In this document: piece by piece, positions 21,741-29,504 of the stretch | How positions within the stretch are numbered: the stretch's first letter is position 1 | How the letters are laid out: each line of letters opens with the position of its first letter | Assembly: GCA_900540205.1 (NCBI GenBank) | Contig: UQER01000029.1 | Location: 1 to 29,544 of the forward strand | Length of the DNA: 29,544 nt | Direction: 5' to 3' | From: an uncultured Porphyromonadaceae bacterium | GTDB taxonomy: Bacteria; Bacteroidota; Bacteroidia; Bacteroidales; Muribaculaceae | Made by a program: the position numbers and the translations under genes | The notes under the pieces: model-generated | Database searches by the model: none | What the model was told of the DNA's origin: nothing | Seen by the model: only the letters and a program-made list of their open reading frames with translations

Positions 21741-22700
21741 TTAGTGCCTGAATACCACTTCCTGCATGTAGCGGCATATTTTTACATCTTCCCAGTCACG
21801 GCATGGCGTCAGCGGTTTGCCTGCAAATTCCTTTAGAATGCACAATGGGATGTCGGCACCGGCATGGATTGCGCACACCGCGCCACCGCCCAGACGTGGA
21901 TTAACTTCCATCAGCATTGCCCGGCCAAGTGTGCCATCCGGATTTATTTCACGTAAAAACTGCAATGTGACAGGGCCTGTAAGTTTCAGCTGATGTAACA
22001 GCTTATGGCTGAGTTGCTCAATTTCCTCATCATGTATGGTCTGGGTTGAGACTACCTCGCCTCCCGCAATCTCAAGCCGAATGCGTGGAACGGCACATAT
22101 GATTTCACCGTTGTGCGCCACATAGCAGTCTACGGTGTATTCTTTACGGTTTTCGATATAACGCTGACACAGGAATCCGGAAGATTCTTCCGTCAGTGCG
22201 AATTGGCAGTATTCGTCAAGCGAAAGAATCCGCAACCCTTTGGATGCCGAGCCGAACCGGGGTTTGGCTATTATGCGGCAGTCTTTACTGCATGTGTCGG
22301 CTGCATCAGGTACGGGAATGTCAAGTTGTCGGAACAGAGAATCGGCCTCGGTCTTGTTGAACATCAGCCGGGCCATTTCGGCATTGCCGCCCGGTGTCCA
22401 TACTTCAGGATCTGACGCGCAATAGCGTATGGCGGCCTCTACAGCCGGGTCGACAAACGGCAGGAGAATGTCTATAGCGTTCTCTTCGACAACCGAATGC
22501 AGATGTTCTGCCAATTCCGGATCGTTCCAGCGACGTCCGATAATGACTGTTGCTATCTCCGCAACAGGAACCTCGCGGGAAAGTTCGTAGCTGAACAGAT
22601 TGACTTCCATTCCCAGTTGCGCCCCGGCGGCTATGAGCATTCTTCCCATGGAGACTCTTTTTGCCCCACCGAGAAACATTATGTTGACTGCCTGTTTCAT
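21741..22700 (-). CDS. ATP-grasp ligase in the nonulosonic acid cluster
   Basis: The 319-residue cytosolic protein resembles carbamoyl-phosphate-synthase-type ATP-grasp enzymes. It has an N-terminal Rossmann-like part (NIMFLGGAKRVSMGRML), the ATP-grasp lysine and flexible loop AKPRFGSASKGLRIL, FLCQRYIENRKEYTVDCYV, and the metal-binding MEVNPRLGGGAVCAI. Such enzymes activate a carboxylate as an acyl phosphate and join it to an amine or thiol. Placed 57 bp after the legB-like gene and 21 bp before the neuB-like gene, it probably attaches an acyl or aminoacyl group to the same sugar or a related one. The substrate is unknown. Confidence 0.8.
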   Translation of the reverse strand: MKQAVNIMFLGGAKRVSMGRMLIAAGAQLGMEVNLFSYELSREVPVAEIATVIIGRRWNDPELAEHLHSVVEENAIDILLPFVDPAVEAAIRYCASDPEVWTPGGNAEMARLMFNKTEADSLFRQLDIPVPDAADTCSKDCRIIAKPRFGSASKGLRILSLDEYCQFALTEESSGFLCQRYIENRKEYTVDCYVAHNGEIICAVPRIRLEIAGGEVVSTQTIHDEEIEQLSHKLLHQLKLTGPVTLQFLREINPDGTLGRAMLMEVNPRLGGGAVCAIHAGADIPLCILKEFAGKPLTPCRDWEDVKICRYMQEVVFRH

Positions 22701-22757
22701 TCTGTCGGTATAAAATCGGGATTATAAAACCTGGAATATCATTGAAAACAACAGCAA

Positions 22758-23747
22758 TCAGCGGTTGTAGATGTTGGATTTGCAGGTGGCCAGATTCGAC
22801 GGCTGTGTAAGCCACTCGATTGTCCGTTTCAAGCCTTCACGAAGCGTCACCTGCGGGCGCCAGTCGGTGAGTGTCGTGATTTTTGTGTTGTCGCCACAAA
22901 GCCTGAACACTTCGCTTTTGGCCGGACGTATGCGCTCTGGGTCCACCACATACCGTACATCGGAGTTCATGAGTTCTGCAATGAGATTAAGAGTATCCTT
23001 CATCGAAATTTCGGTTCCGGTTGCTATATTTATCTCCTCACCTTCCAGACCGTCGGTAGTTGCAAGTGCCAGAAAGCCTCGGCAGGTGTCCTCCACGAAA
23101 TTGAAATCGCGTGTCGGCGACAGATCGCCTACTTTTATCTCTTTGGCGCCGTTTGCAATCTGCGATATGATTGTGGGGATAATGGCGCGGGCGCTTTGTC
23201 TCGGCCCATAAGTGTTGAACGGGCGTGCGATTACAACCGGCAATCCGAAAGCATTGTAGAAACTTTTGGCAATGGCATCCGCACCGATTTTTGTTGCGGA
23301 ATAGGGCGACTGTGGCTGACGGGGATGCTTCTCATCGATAGGGACATACTGAGCTGTGCCATATACCTCGGATGTGGAGGTGACGATTATCCTGCCTGTA
23401 CCGCAGTCCTTTGCGGCCTGACACATGTTGAGTGTTCCGGTGATGTTTGTGTCGACATAACTTTCCGGGGCTACATAACTGTAGGGAATGGCAATCAGGG
23501 CGGCCAGATGGAAAATCGTGTCGACATCACGTGCAATATGCCGGCAGAACGCAGCATCGCGCACGTCGCCGCATACTACTTCAAGGTCGGGATGATGGTT
23601 CCCTTCGAGCCATCCCCAGTTGTTGAATGAGTTATACTGGCTCAAGGCCCTTACTTTTATGCCTTGCGAAAGGAGCAGGTCAACAAGGTGTGAGCCGATG
23701 AAACCGTCGGCGCCGGTGACAAGTGCGTGTTTGATATTGCGTGACAT
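22758..23747 (-). CDS. NAD-dependent sugar-nucleotide 4,6-dehydratase (LegB-like)
   Basis: The 329-residue extended short-chain dehydrogenase has the Rossmann motif ALVTGADGFIGSHLVDLL, RALSQYNSFNNWGWLE, FHLAALIAIPYSYVAPESYV, the dehydratase triad segment TSTSEVYGTA and SPYSATK, and ARPFNTYGPRQSARAIIPT. The SQYNSFNNWGWLE and IPYSY..P segments match my memory of LegB, which performs the first step of legionaminic acid synthesis on a GlcNAc nucleotide. Start ATG 23747 (MSRNIKHALVTG) is chosen. A further upstream ATG at 23804 would add 19 residues overlapping the lipoprotein gene. It sits 19 bp after that gene and 57 bp before the ATP-grasp gene. Partner enzymes LegC, LegG, LegH and LegF are not present here. 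Confidence 0.85.
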   Translation of the reverse strand: MSRNIKHALVTGADGFIGSHLVDLLLSQGIKVRALSQYNSFNNWGWLEGNHHPDLEVVCGDVRDAAFCRHIARDVDTIFHLAALIAIPYSYVAPESYVDTNITGTLNMCQAAKDCGTGRIIVTSTSEVYGTAQYVPIDEKHPRQPQSPYSATKIGADAIAKSFYNAFGLPVVIARPFNTYGPRQSARAIIPTIISQIANGAKEIKVGDLSPTRDFNFVEDTCRGFLALATTDGLEGEEINIATGTEISMKDTLNLIAELMNSDVRYVVDPERIRPAKSEVFRLCGDNTKITTLTDWRPQVTLREGLKRTIEWLTQPSNLATCKSNIYNR

Positions 23748-23766
23748 GGATATTTGTTGTAAGAGA

Positions 23767-24252
23767 TTATCGTTTTGAAAGATGATAGGTATAATGTTGG
23801 CCATCGTCGGGCGATGTGAAATGGAGTACCATTTCCGAGGAGGTCATTTTCTCTATCTGCAATGCCGATACTATGCCGTATGGCAGATGCATTTCAGAGA
23901 ATGGACGGTAACGGTCGTTTTCCCCTTCAGGATCGCCGTCGTGGTGTGAGAAATTAAGAAAAAGGTAACCGTTATCCTCATTCCATGTTCCTATCACATA
24001 AGAATATCCCGGTGTGACAGCCTCTGGATAGACCCTCGTTAGCTGTATGAGATCATTCTGGAATTTCCAGAAAATGTTGCGTTCATAATCTGTATCAGGA
24101 ACATTGTCAGTGTCAATCTGGTTCAATTGCCAAGTGCCGAACAGAATGCCTATATCGCCGTTATTGCGTGTGCATCCTCCCAGTATAGAAAGCAGGATGC
24201 ATGCTACGGCCGCAGATATGAGCGATTTAAACGTTTTGTATGATGTTGTCAT
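23767..24252 (-). CDS. Small lipocalin-like lipoprotein
   Basis: The 161-residue protein has a lipoprotein signal ending SILGGC (Cys27), then TRNNGD. The mature part, about 134 residues, begins FGTWQLNQIDTDN and is predicted from its alternating pattern to be a small beta-barrel of the lipocalin-like kind common in Bacteroidetes. I cannot name a specific family or ligand. It lies between wzi (31 bp) and the legB-like gene (19 bp) and so is probably translated from the same mRNA. Its position suggests an envelope role near capsule assembly. Confidence 0.7.
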   Translation of the reverse strand: MTTSYKTFKSLISAAVACILLSILGGCTRNNGDIGILFGTWQLNQIDTDNVPDTDYERNIFWKFQNDLIQLTRVYPEAVTPGYSYVIGTWNEDNGYLFLNFSHHDGDPEGENDRYRPFSEMHLPYGIVSALQIEKMTSSEMVLHFTSPDDGQHYTYHLSKR

Positions 24253-24283
24253 TCGGAGTGATTCTTGTTTGTATTACAATCCG

Positions 24284-25819
24284 TTAAAGATTAAACAGTC
24301 CACTGTAGCTGACAGTTACGCAGCCACCGGTGTTATTCCCATATAATTTTCCGTGATCAAGGGCGAACTGTGCATTGATTTTCAGACCTTTTATCTGAGG
24401 AACATTATAAGTAACCTCCGCCATAAATGAGGTGTCGGTTTCCGGATCTATGAGCGGCACAAGGTCAGTACCCCAGCTTTTACGGTAACCGCCCAAAAGC
24501 CTGTAATCCAGATTGCCGGTGATGTTGCCCTCCACTCCTATGTGAAAACCTCTCACAAGGTTATGGTTGAAAAGCAATGTGCCGTTGCGGTTGTATATCG
24601 GCGACACATTGAAGGGTGTGCCTATCGACATTCCGTAGTTCTGATAGCCGTTGTATTCGTGGTTGTTGTAATAGTTGTCGCCACCTTCAGCCCGGGATGT
24701 GGCGGTTGTGCCGGGGAAATCGTCCGGATCCCAGTGTGTCGGTCCCGACTGGTTGGTAAAATCAAGATACTCGATAACGGCTCCGGTCACTATGCCCGGA
24801 CGGTTGGTGGAGAGTTCCACTCCCCACAAGCCATCGAATCCGTTCAGGAAACCTATGCCTGAGCCATCCTCCCAAGGTTTCTGCATATAGCCTTTCAGAT
24901 CAAAACCGTTGGGCAGCCGATAGCGTAGCAGGATGTCCCAGGAGCCAAGTGTGCTCCCTGAGTAATACTCCTGTCCGCCGTCGGTTGGGATGAGCATCTT
25001 GAGGCACTGCTTTAAACTGCGGGAGAACTGCTTGGTCATGTAAATATGGCCGTTCATGTAGTAATCCGAAGTACCGCCGAATATGGCACCTACCTGCATG
25101 CCGAGTGTAGCGGAAAACGGCATGGAGGGCTTGGTGCGGAAATAGCAGCGCTTATATGAATAAAGCGCTCCCTGGTTGATGTGGTCGCCGAAATGGTTGA
25201 AATGATTACGGATCCATTTGTTGTCAGTGAACTTCCCGTAGGAAATCTCTCCTTGAATCTGAATCCATCCGTTGGTGAACGGTATATCCTGAAAATCGAT
25301 GAACCCCGCTCTCACTTCCGGAATGGGCCGTGCGTTTCCGCTTTCGGTAAGGTCACCGCTGCTGAGTCTGAAATTCAGTAATGCGGATTGATGTTCCTTC
25401 AGACCTACAGTGAGAAAAAGGCTCCGGTATTTGATTTCACCATATAGCTGTTGCAACCAGATACGCGAGGGATGTTGCGGATTAATGACCCATTGTTCGT
25501 CGGAAAACCTCAGATAATCGGTAGAATTGCTGTACCCTGTGAGAAAATCAAGGGCAAAACCATAGCTGAACCGCTTGTTCAGATCCATAGGGCGACTGAT
25601 TCCGGCATTCAGAATAGCATTTTTGCCTTGCGTAAGAATGCCGTGGCGGTTTGATGCCATATAATATGGTGCCATCTGCCCGGTAGCGCCGGATGCCATG
25701 ACGTCGGCATGCCAGTCGATGGAGTATGGTTCAGCCGCGCGGCAATCATGATGCGCATACAAGGATGCGAGGACAAGGACTGCTGCACCTTTTGTCAGGA
25801 TGTTTTTTTTGAGGAGCAT
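24284..25819 (-). CDS. Wzi-family capsule assembly outer-membrane protein
   Basis: This precursor of about 511 residues begins MLLKKNILTKGAAVLVLASL, a signal peptide ending near AHHDCRAAEP. The rest alternates aromatic and polar residues as in an outer-membrane beta-barrel. Motifs such as APYYMASNRHGIL, RIWLQQLYGEIKYRSLFLTVG and RPIPEVRAGF are typical of the Bacteroidetes Wzi (capsule assembly, PF14052) family. Wzi is a surface lectin in E. coli that helps anchor capsule polysaccharide. The ATG at 25852 would add 11 residues that blunt the signal sequence, so ATG 25819 is preferred. It follows the glsB-like gene by 2-35 bp depending on the start. Confidence 0.88.
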   Translation of the reverse strand: MLLKKNILTKGAAVLVLASLYAHHDCRAAEPYSIDWHADVMASGATGQMAPYYMASNRHGILTQGKNAILNAGISRPMDLNKRFSYGFALDFLTGYSNSTDYLRFSDEQWVINPQHPSRIWLQQLYGEIKYRSLFLTVGLKEHQSALLNFRLSSGDLTESGNARPIPEVRAGFIDFQDIPFTNGWIQIQGEISYGKFTDNKWIRNHFNHFGDHINQGALYSYKRCYFRTKPSMPFSATLGMQVGAIFGGTSDYYMNGHIYMTKQFSRSLKQCLKMLIPTDGGQEYYSGSTLGSWDILLRYRLPNGFDLKGYMQKPWEDGSGIGFLNGFDGLWGVELSTNRPGIVTGAVIEYLDFTNQSGPTHWDPDDFPGTTATSRAEGGDNYYNNHEYNGYQNYGMSIGTPFNVSPIYNRNGTLLFNHNLVRGFHIGVEGNITGNLDYRLLGGYRKSWGTDLVPLIDPETDTSFMAEVTYNVPQIKGLKINAQFALDHGKLYGNNTGGCVTVSYSGLFNL

Positions 25820-25854
25820 GGAAATGTAGTGATATTGTAGCTTCAGGGTCATTG

Positions 25855-26829
25855 TTACAATTCGCTTTGGTCTGGATCTTGGGCGACATCAGTGTATTCC
25901 GACGTATTGAAAGACTCTATGTGTCGCTGTTTTTTCTCTTCAAATATATCGTCGATTGTAACGAATATACCTGTTTCCTCCACGTCCCCGAACTCATCAT
26001 TGATGGCTGTACCAAAAATTTTCATTGTAGGCGACAAGCCCATGTATGCATTAACAAGTGGCGGGATGTTGATGCCATGTTCCCGTATACGGCTGTTCAG
26101 AATGCGGTAATCTTCCTTGAAATTGAACCCGGGGAACAGTTGGCTGAACCTGTCGTCGGCATAGTCGTGTGGCAGCGGCACAAATGGTCGGGCCAGCTCG
26201 TCAGGGTCAGGGAAATGCTTGCGCAGGAAGTAGAGCAACATGTCGCGGCATTCCTTGTCGTAGCTGGGATACATGGTGAATTTGCCGAAGAGGTAGCGTA
26301 TTTCGGGATGCAGCACGGTGAGTGCACCAAGGCCGTCCCACAAATTGTCAAGAGCGAAAATCGCTTTTGCTCCTGCTTTTGAGGACTGGTATTCGAGGCG
26401 TACGAAGGAGCGCCCCAGCTCAATGGTGTAAGGAAGATAATTCCCGATGAAATCCCGGGAGAACCGGAACATGTGTGATGTGGCTATGCGGGGTGACCCG
26501 TCGGGGTTCATTCTGATGTCCTTACCTAATATGAACCGGTAACCACCCAGAATGGCCTTATTGTCGGGATCCCATACAATTAACTGGCGGCAAGGGGGAT
26601 CCATGAGGTCGAAACTGTCGATGTCACAATCCTTTCCGGTTCCACCTCCGGCTGTGCGGAATGCAATTTCCCGCAGTCGCCCGATCTCACGCATGAGATT
26701 GGGCACTTTGCGGCCGTCGGCAATATAAATCTCGTTATTGCCTTTGTTGGTTTTCCGCAGCATCGATGATGATGCAAGTTCTTTTTCAATAAGTTCAACT
26801 GCAATCGGTTCTATTATGTCTTGCGCCAT
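25855..26829 (-). CDS. GlsB-like N-acyltransferase (GNAT/OlsB type)
   Basis: The 324-residue cytosolic or membrane-associated enzyme resembles the GNAT/hemolysin family that includes OlsB and the Bacteroides glycine-lipid enzyme GlsB. GlsB N-acylates glycine with a 3-hydroxy fatty acid from acyl carrier protein. Visible features are REIAFRTAGGGTGKDCDIDSFD, LIVWDPDNKAILGGYRFI, FRFSRDFIGNYLPYTIELGRSFV, and a long charged C-terminus that looks disordered after about residue 300. The acyltransferase gene 45 bp upstream reproduces the glsB-glsA pairing known from B. thetaiotaomicron, though here the glsA-like gene comes first. Glycine versus ornithine or serine as the amine cannot be decided from sequence. 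Confidence 0.82.
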   Translation of the reverse strand: MAQDIIEPIAVELIEKELASSSMLRKTNKGNNEIYIADGRKVPNLMREIGRLREIAFRTAGGGTGKDCDIDSFDLMDPPCRQLIVWDPDNKAILGGYRFILGKDIRMNPDGSPRIATSHMFRFSRDFIGNYLPYTIELGRSFVRLEYQSSKAGAKAIFALDNLWDGLGALTVLHPEIRYLFGKFTMYPSYDKECRDMLLYFLRKHFPDPDELARPFVPLPHDYADDRFSQLFPGFNFKEDYRILNSRIREHGINIPPLVNAYMGLSPTMKIFGTAINDEFGDVEETGIFVTIDDIFEEKKQRHIESFNTSEYTDVAQDPDQSEL

Positions 26830-26874
26830 GTAGCGAATATGGGATTATGCGTGATGTTTAGTGATGTTGTATTA

Positions 26875-27741
26875 TCATGGGTGCACTTCCTTGGCCAATG
26901 CATATACCTCGGCTTTGAGTTCAGCGGCATGTTTGTCGGCATTGTGTCCACCCTCAAATTCTGTGTATGGATGTATGTGCCCTACGACCACTGTGTAGGT
27001 TTTGCCTCTGCTCTGTATCATTTCGCGTGGCAGCATTATCTGTTCCAGGTTGAATTTGATACCAAGCCGTTTCCGTAGCCGGGCCTTTTTGTAGAAGTTC
27101 ATGGAGTTCCGGCCACTGAAAAACAACGGCACGATGTCACGTTTGTATGCCACACATTTATTGACAAACATCTTGTGCCATTCCAGATCGGAAATCACCT
27201 CTCGTTTTGTACCGTTTGAGTCAACCGTGTTCAGACGGGAGCACAATCCTGCCGGAAAAATTATTATCGGGTCGTTGCCTGCAAATGCTTCATCAATAGC
27301 CCGGTAGGTGGCACGTGACTGCTTGCCGAACTTGTTGATCGGCAGGAACACTCCTTCCAGAGGTTTGACTGCCATCAGCAGGTCGTTGACAATGAACCAC
27401 ACCTGGCTGCCAAAATAGCTCTCGATAAGATGTATCAGAGCTATGCCGTCCAGACCTCCGAGAGGGTGATTGCACACGAATACCACCCTGCGGTGATTCT
27501 TGGCCGGGAGCCTCTCCTGATGAGCCATGGTTACTGTTATATTGAGCGACTCAAGAACGCCTTTGCAGAACGCGCCATTCTTTTTTCCGGAATTCTCCTC
27601 AAGCAGCCGGTTCAGTTCCTTCTGGCAGATCAGGCGCTCCAACCAACGGACAATGCAGCCAGGCAGAAGACGCGCCAGGCGCGGCGCCCGTGTGCGTATC
27701 ACTTCCCCGACATCTATTTTCAGCACGTTGTTTTCGGCCAT
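26875..27741 (-). CDS. GlsA-like O-acyltransferase (PlsC superfamily)
   Basis: The 288-residue enzyme belongs to the lysophospholipid-acyltransferase superfamily. The catalytic block is VVFVCNHPLGGLDGIAL, in which His and Asp are separated by five residues rather than the usual four of HX4D. IIIFPAGLCSRLN gives the second motif and DIVPLFFSGRNS the third. This variant matches what I recall of GlsA, which O-acylates the 3-hydroxy group of N-acyl-glycine to complete the di-acylated glycine lipid. It would act at the inner membrane. It is the first gene of the seven-gene minus-strand run and has a -7 box about 97 bp upstream. Confidence 0.82.
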   Translation of the reverse strand: MAENNVLKIDVGEVIRTRAPRLARLLPGCIVRWLERLICQKELNRLLEENSGKKNGAFCKGVLESLNITVTMAHQERLPAKNHRRVVFVCNHPLGGLDGIALIHLIESYFGSQVWFIVNDLLMAVKPLEGVFLPINKFGKQSRATYRAIDEAFAGNDPIIIFPAGLCSRLNTVDSNGTKREVISDLEWHKMFVNKCVAYKRDIVPLFFSGRNSMNFYKKARLRKRLGIKFNLEQIMLPREMIQSRGKTYTVVVGHIHPYTEFEGGHNADKHAAELKAEVYALAKEVHP

Positions 27742-27828
27742 ATGATTCTGCTTTTGTTGCGGCAGCTACTGTCGTGGAGAATTACCAAGGGAGTGCCGCA
27801 GCGTTTTTCCATTAAACTTAAAGCTGCT

Positions 27829-27847
27829 ACTAATTGGCAAAATTAGT
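27829..27847. promoter_or_regulatory. Palindrome overlapping the glsA promoter (operator candidate)
   Basis: ACTAATT (27829-27835) and AATTAGT (27841-27847) form a perfect 7-bp inverted repeat with a five-base GGCAA spacer. It covers the minus-strand -7 box and the -33 region of the divergent plus-strand promoter, so one bound protein could control both directions. No regulator gene is nearby. Confidence 0.4.
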
Positions 27848-27865
27848 GAGAATTTATTAAGTTTG
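27834..27865 (+). promoter_or_regulatory. Promoter for the GNGPSL-motif gene
   Basis: TTG (27834-27836), 21 bases, then TAAGTTTG (27858-27865) fits the -33/-7 consensus. Transcription would start near 27872, before the ATG at 27936. Confidence 0.55.
27838..27845 (-). promoter_or_regulatory. -7 element for the seven-gene operon
   Basis: The minus strand reads TAATTTTG, matching TAnnTTTG. No clear -33 TTTG is seen. It implies a leader of about 90 bases before the glsA-like start. Confidence 0.45.
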
Positions 27866-27935
27866 CACTATTATTTCCTGATTTTATGTGCATCCCTGTC
27901 AAAACCAGAGGATATTTCAGCCCCAACACTACAAT

Positions 27936-28769
27936 ATGGCCGATAAACTGTCTGCAAGCATAAAAACATTGGTAAAAGTAGCTCTCCAGGCAAAACATTG
28001 CCCTATTGTCCGCAATGGGGCTGATGCGCCGCGGGGTGACAGACCGCTCTATATAATGGGTAACGGGCCGTCGTTGCGCACGAACCTTGACAATAATCTG
28101 GAATTATTGGAGCGATCGGATACACTGGCCGTTAATTTCGCTGCGAATACACCGGAATTCAGGATTGTCAGACCGAAATATTATGTCCTTGCCGATCCTC
28201 ACTTTTTCAGGAACATCTCTGATAAAAATGTGGCGGCGTTATTGGAATCTCTTAAAGCCGTTGATTGGCGTATGACATTGTTCGTTCCTGCGAAAAGTCG
28301 CAGGTCTGTGGCACGGATGATTGACAACCCTATGGTTTCAGTGGAGGGATTCAACTTTCTGGCTGCTGAAGGGTGGAAATGGCTTGAACAGTTCATGTTC
28401 CGTCTGCGTCTGGGAATGCCCCGCCCGAGAAATGTGCTTATCCCGTCGATTATGATCGGGATATGGCTGGGTTATAAGAAAATCTATATCCTTGGGGCAG
28501 ATCATTCATGGCTTAAGACGCTTGATGTTGATTCCGACAACAGGGTAGTGTCGGTCCAGCCGCATTTTTATAAGGAGGATTCGCATGAAGTGGAGCGCAT
28601 CAACCGCACCTATCTTGATTTGAAATTGCATCAGGTGCTTGAAAGTATGATTATTGCGTTTGCCTCCTATCACAAAATCAACGCATATGCCTCCAGGTGC
28701 GGAATAACGATTATCAATGCCACTCCGGGTTCGTTTATAGACGCTTTCCCCCGTGGCTCAATTGAGTGA
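27936..28769 (+). CDS. Uncharacterised protein with GNGPSL motif (DUF115/GT42-like fold suspected)
   Basis: The 277-residue protein has no signal peptide or clear membrane segment. An N-terminal Rossmann-type motif PLYIMGNGPSLR is followed by LAVNFAANTPEF and YYVLADPHFF. A second block reads IGIWLGYKKIYILGADHSWL, then QPHFYKED. The arrangement GNGPSL ... GYKxIYxxGxD is shared by DUF115 (MptE-like) proteins and by GT42 sialyltransferases such as Cst-II. With a nonulosonic synthase operon divergent from it, a glycosyltransferase role in surface glycan synthesis is attractive but unproven. ATG 27936 (MADKLSAS) is preferred; a GTG at 27888 would add 16 residues. A YigZ-type gene follows 18 bp later. 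Confidence 0.6.
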   Translation: MADKLSASIKTLVKVALQAKHCPIVRNGADAPRGDRPLYIMGNGPSLRTNLDNNLELLERSDTLAVNFAANTPEFRIVRPKYYVLADPHFFRNISDKNVAALLESLKAVDWRMTLFVPAKSRRSVARMIDNPMVSVEGFNFLAAEGWKWLEQFMFRLRLGMPRPRNVLIPSIMIGIWLGYKKIYILGADHSWLKTLDVDSDNRVVSVQPHFYKEDSHEVERINRTYLDLKLHQVLESMIIAFASYHKINAYASRCGITIINATPGSFIDAFPRGSIE

Positions 28770-28787
28770 AACTGAAATATCGCGCAG

Positions 28788-29378
28788 ATGGATTATCTTA
28801 CCATATCCGCTCCGGCCGAGGCGTCGTTTACCGAGCAGAAAAGCAAATTCCTCTCCTTTATACATCCGGTTGACACAGCTGATGAGGCCAAGGCCATAAT
28901 CAAGGAATACGCCAAGCGTTTTTTTGATGCCAGGCATGTCTGCTGGGCCTATATGATCGGCGCTGAACGCATGGAGTTTCAGTCGAGCGATAACGGCGAA
29001 CCGTCAGGCACGGCCGGCAAGCCCATTCTCGGGCAGATTAATTCATTCTCGCTTACGAATGTGGTAGTGGTGGTTGTCAGATATTTCGGAGGGATAAAAC
29101 TGGGAACTTCCGGACTTATCGCGGCTTACCGGCAGGGCGCCCGTCTGGCTATAGAGGCAGCTTCAATCGAGTCACGAAGTGAGATGGGCTCACTGACGTT
29201 CACGTTCCCTTATATGGCCATGAACGATGTAATGAAGGTGGTTAAATCTGCCGGGTTGCAGATTCAGTCGCAGCAATTCGACAACACATGCTCCATGACA
29301 GTGGCCCTCCCCACCGACAATCTGCCCTCCATATCACGTCGCATTGCCGATATAGACGGTGTAAGCCTGTGTGAATAA
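28788..29378 (+). CDS. YigZ/IMPACT family protein
   Basis: The 196-residue cytosolic protein belongs to the UPF0029/IMPACT family. The N-terminal domain contains FTEQKSKFLSFIHPV, ARHVCWAYMIG, the hallmark SSDNGEPSGTAGKPIL, and VVVVVRYFGGIKLGTSGL. A C-terminal ferredoxin-like domain (DUF1949 type, about 130-196) completes the usual length. The eukaryotic homologue IMPACT modulates Gcn2; the bacterial role is not settled. It lies 18 bp after the GNGPSL-motif gene and probably shares its transcript. Confidence 0.92.
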   Translation: MDYLTISAPAEASFTEQKSKFLSFIHPVDTADEAKAIIKEYAKRFFDARHVCWAYMIGAERMEFQSSDNGEPSGTAGKPILGQINSFSLTNVVVVVVRYFGGIKLGTSGLIAAYRQGARLAIEAASIESRSEMGSLTFTFPYMAMNDVMKVVKSAGLQIQSQQFDNTCSMTVALPTDNLPSISRRIADIDGVSLCE

Positions 29379-29407
29379 GTTGAGAACGATAACACAAAAA
29401 CAGTACC

Positions 29408-29445
29408 CCCCTATTCTTTAATAAGACCCCTATTCTTTAATAAGA
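29408..29445 (+). repeat. Perfect 19-bp tandem duplication
   Basis: Two adjoining copies of CCCCTATTCTTTAATAAGA occupy 29408-29426 and 29427-29445. Each contains the near-palindrome TTCTTTAATAAGA. It lies 30 bp past the YigZ stop codon in non-coding DNA and could be a slippage product, a short variable-number repeat or paired binding sites. Confidence 0.85.
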
Positions 29446-29477
29446 ATTGAGCGTTTTGCCCCAATCACGCATTTTGA

Positions 29478-29504
29478 CATGACGCCACAAAATTTGTCGG
29501 CATG
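29478..29504. repeat. Imperfect stem-loop near the right edge
   Basis: CATG-AC-GCC (29478-29486) can pair with GGCATG (29499-29504), with ACAAA/TTTGT pairing inside. No T-run follows, so terminator function is doubtful. The remaining bases to 29544 show no gene start that I can support. Confidence 0.3.
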
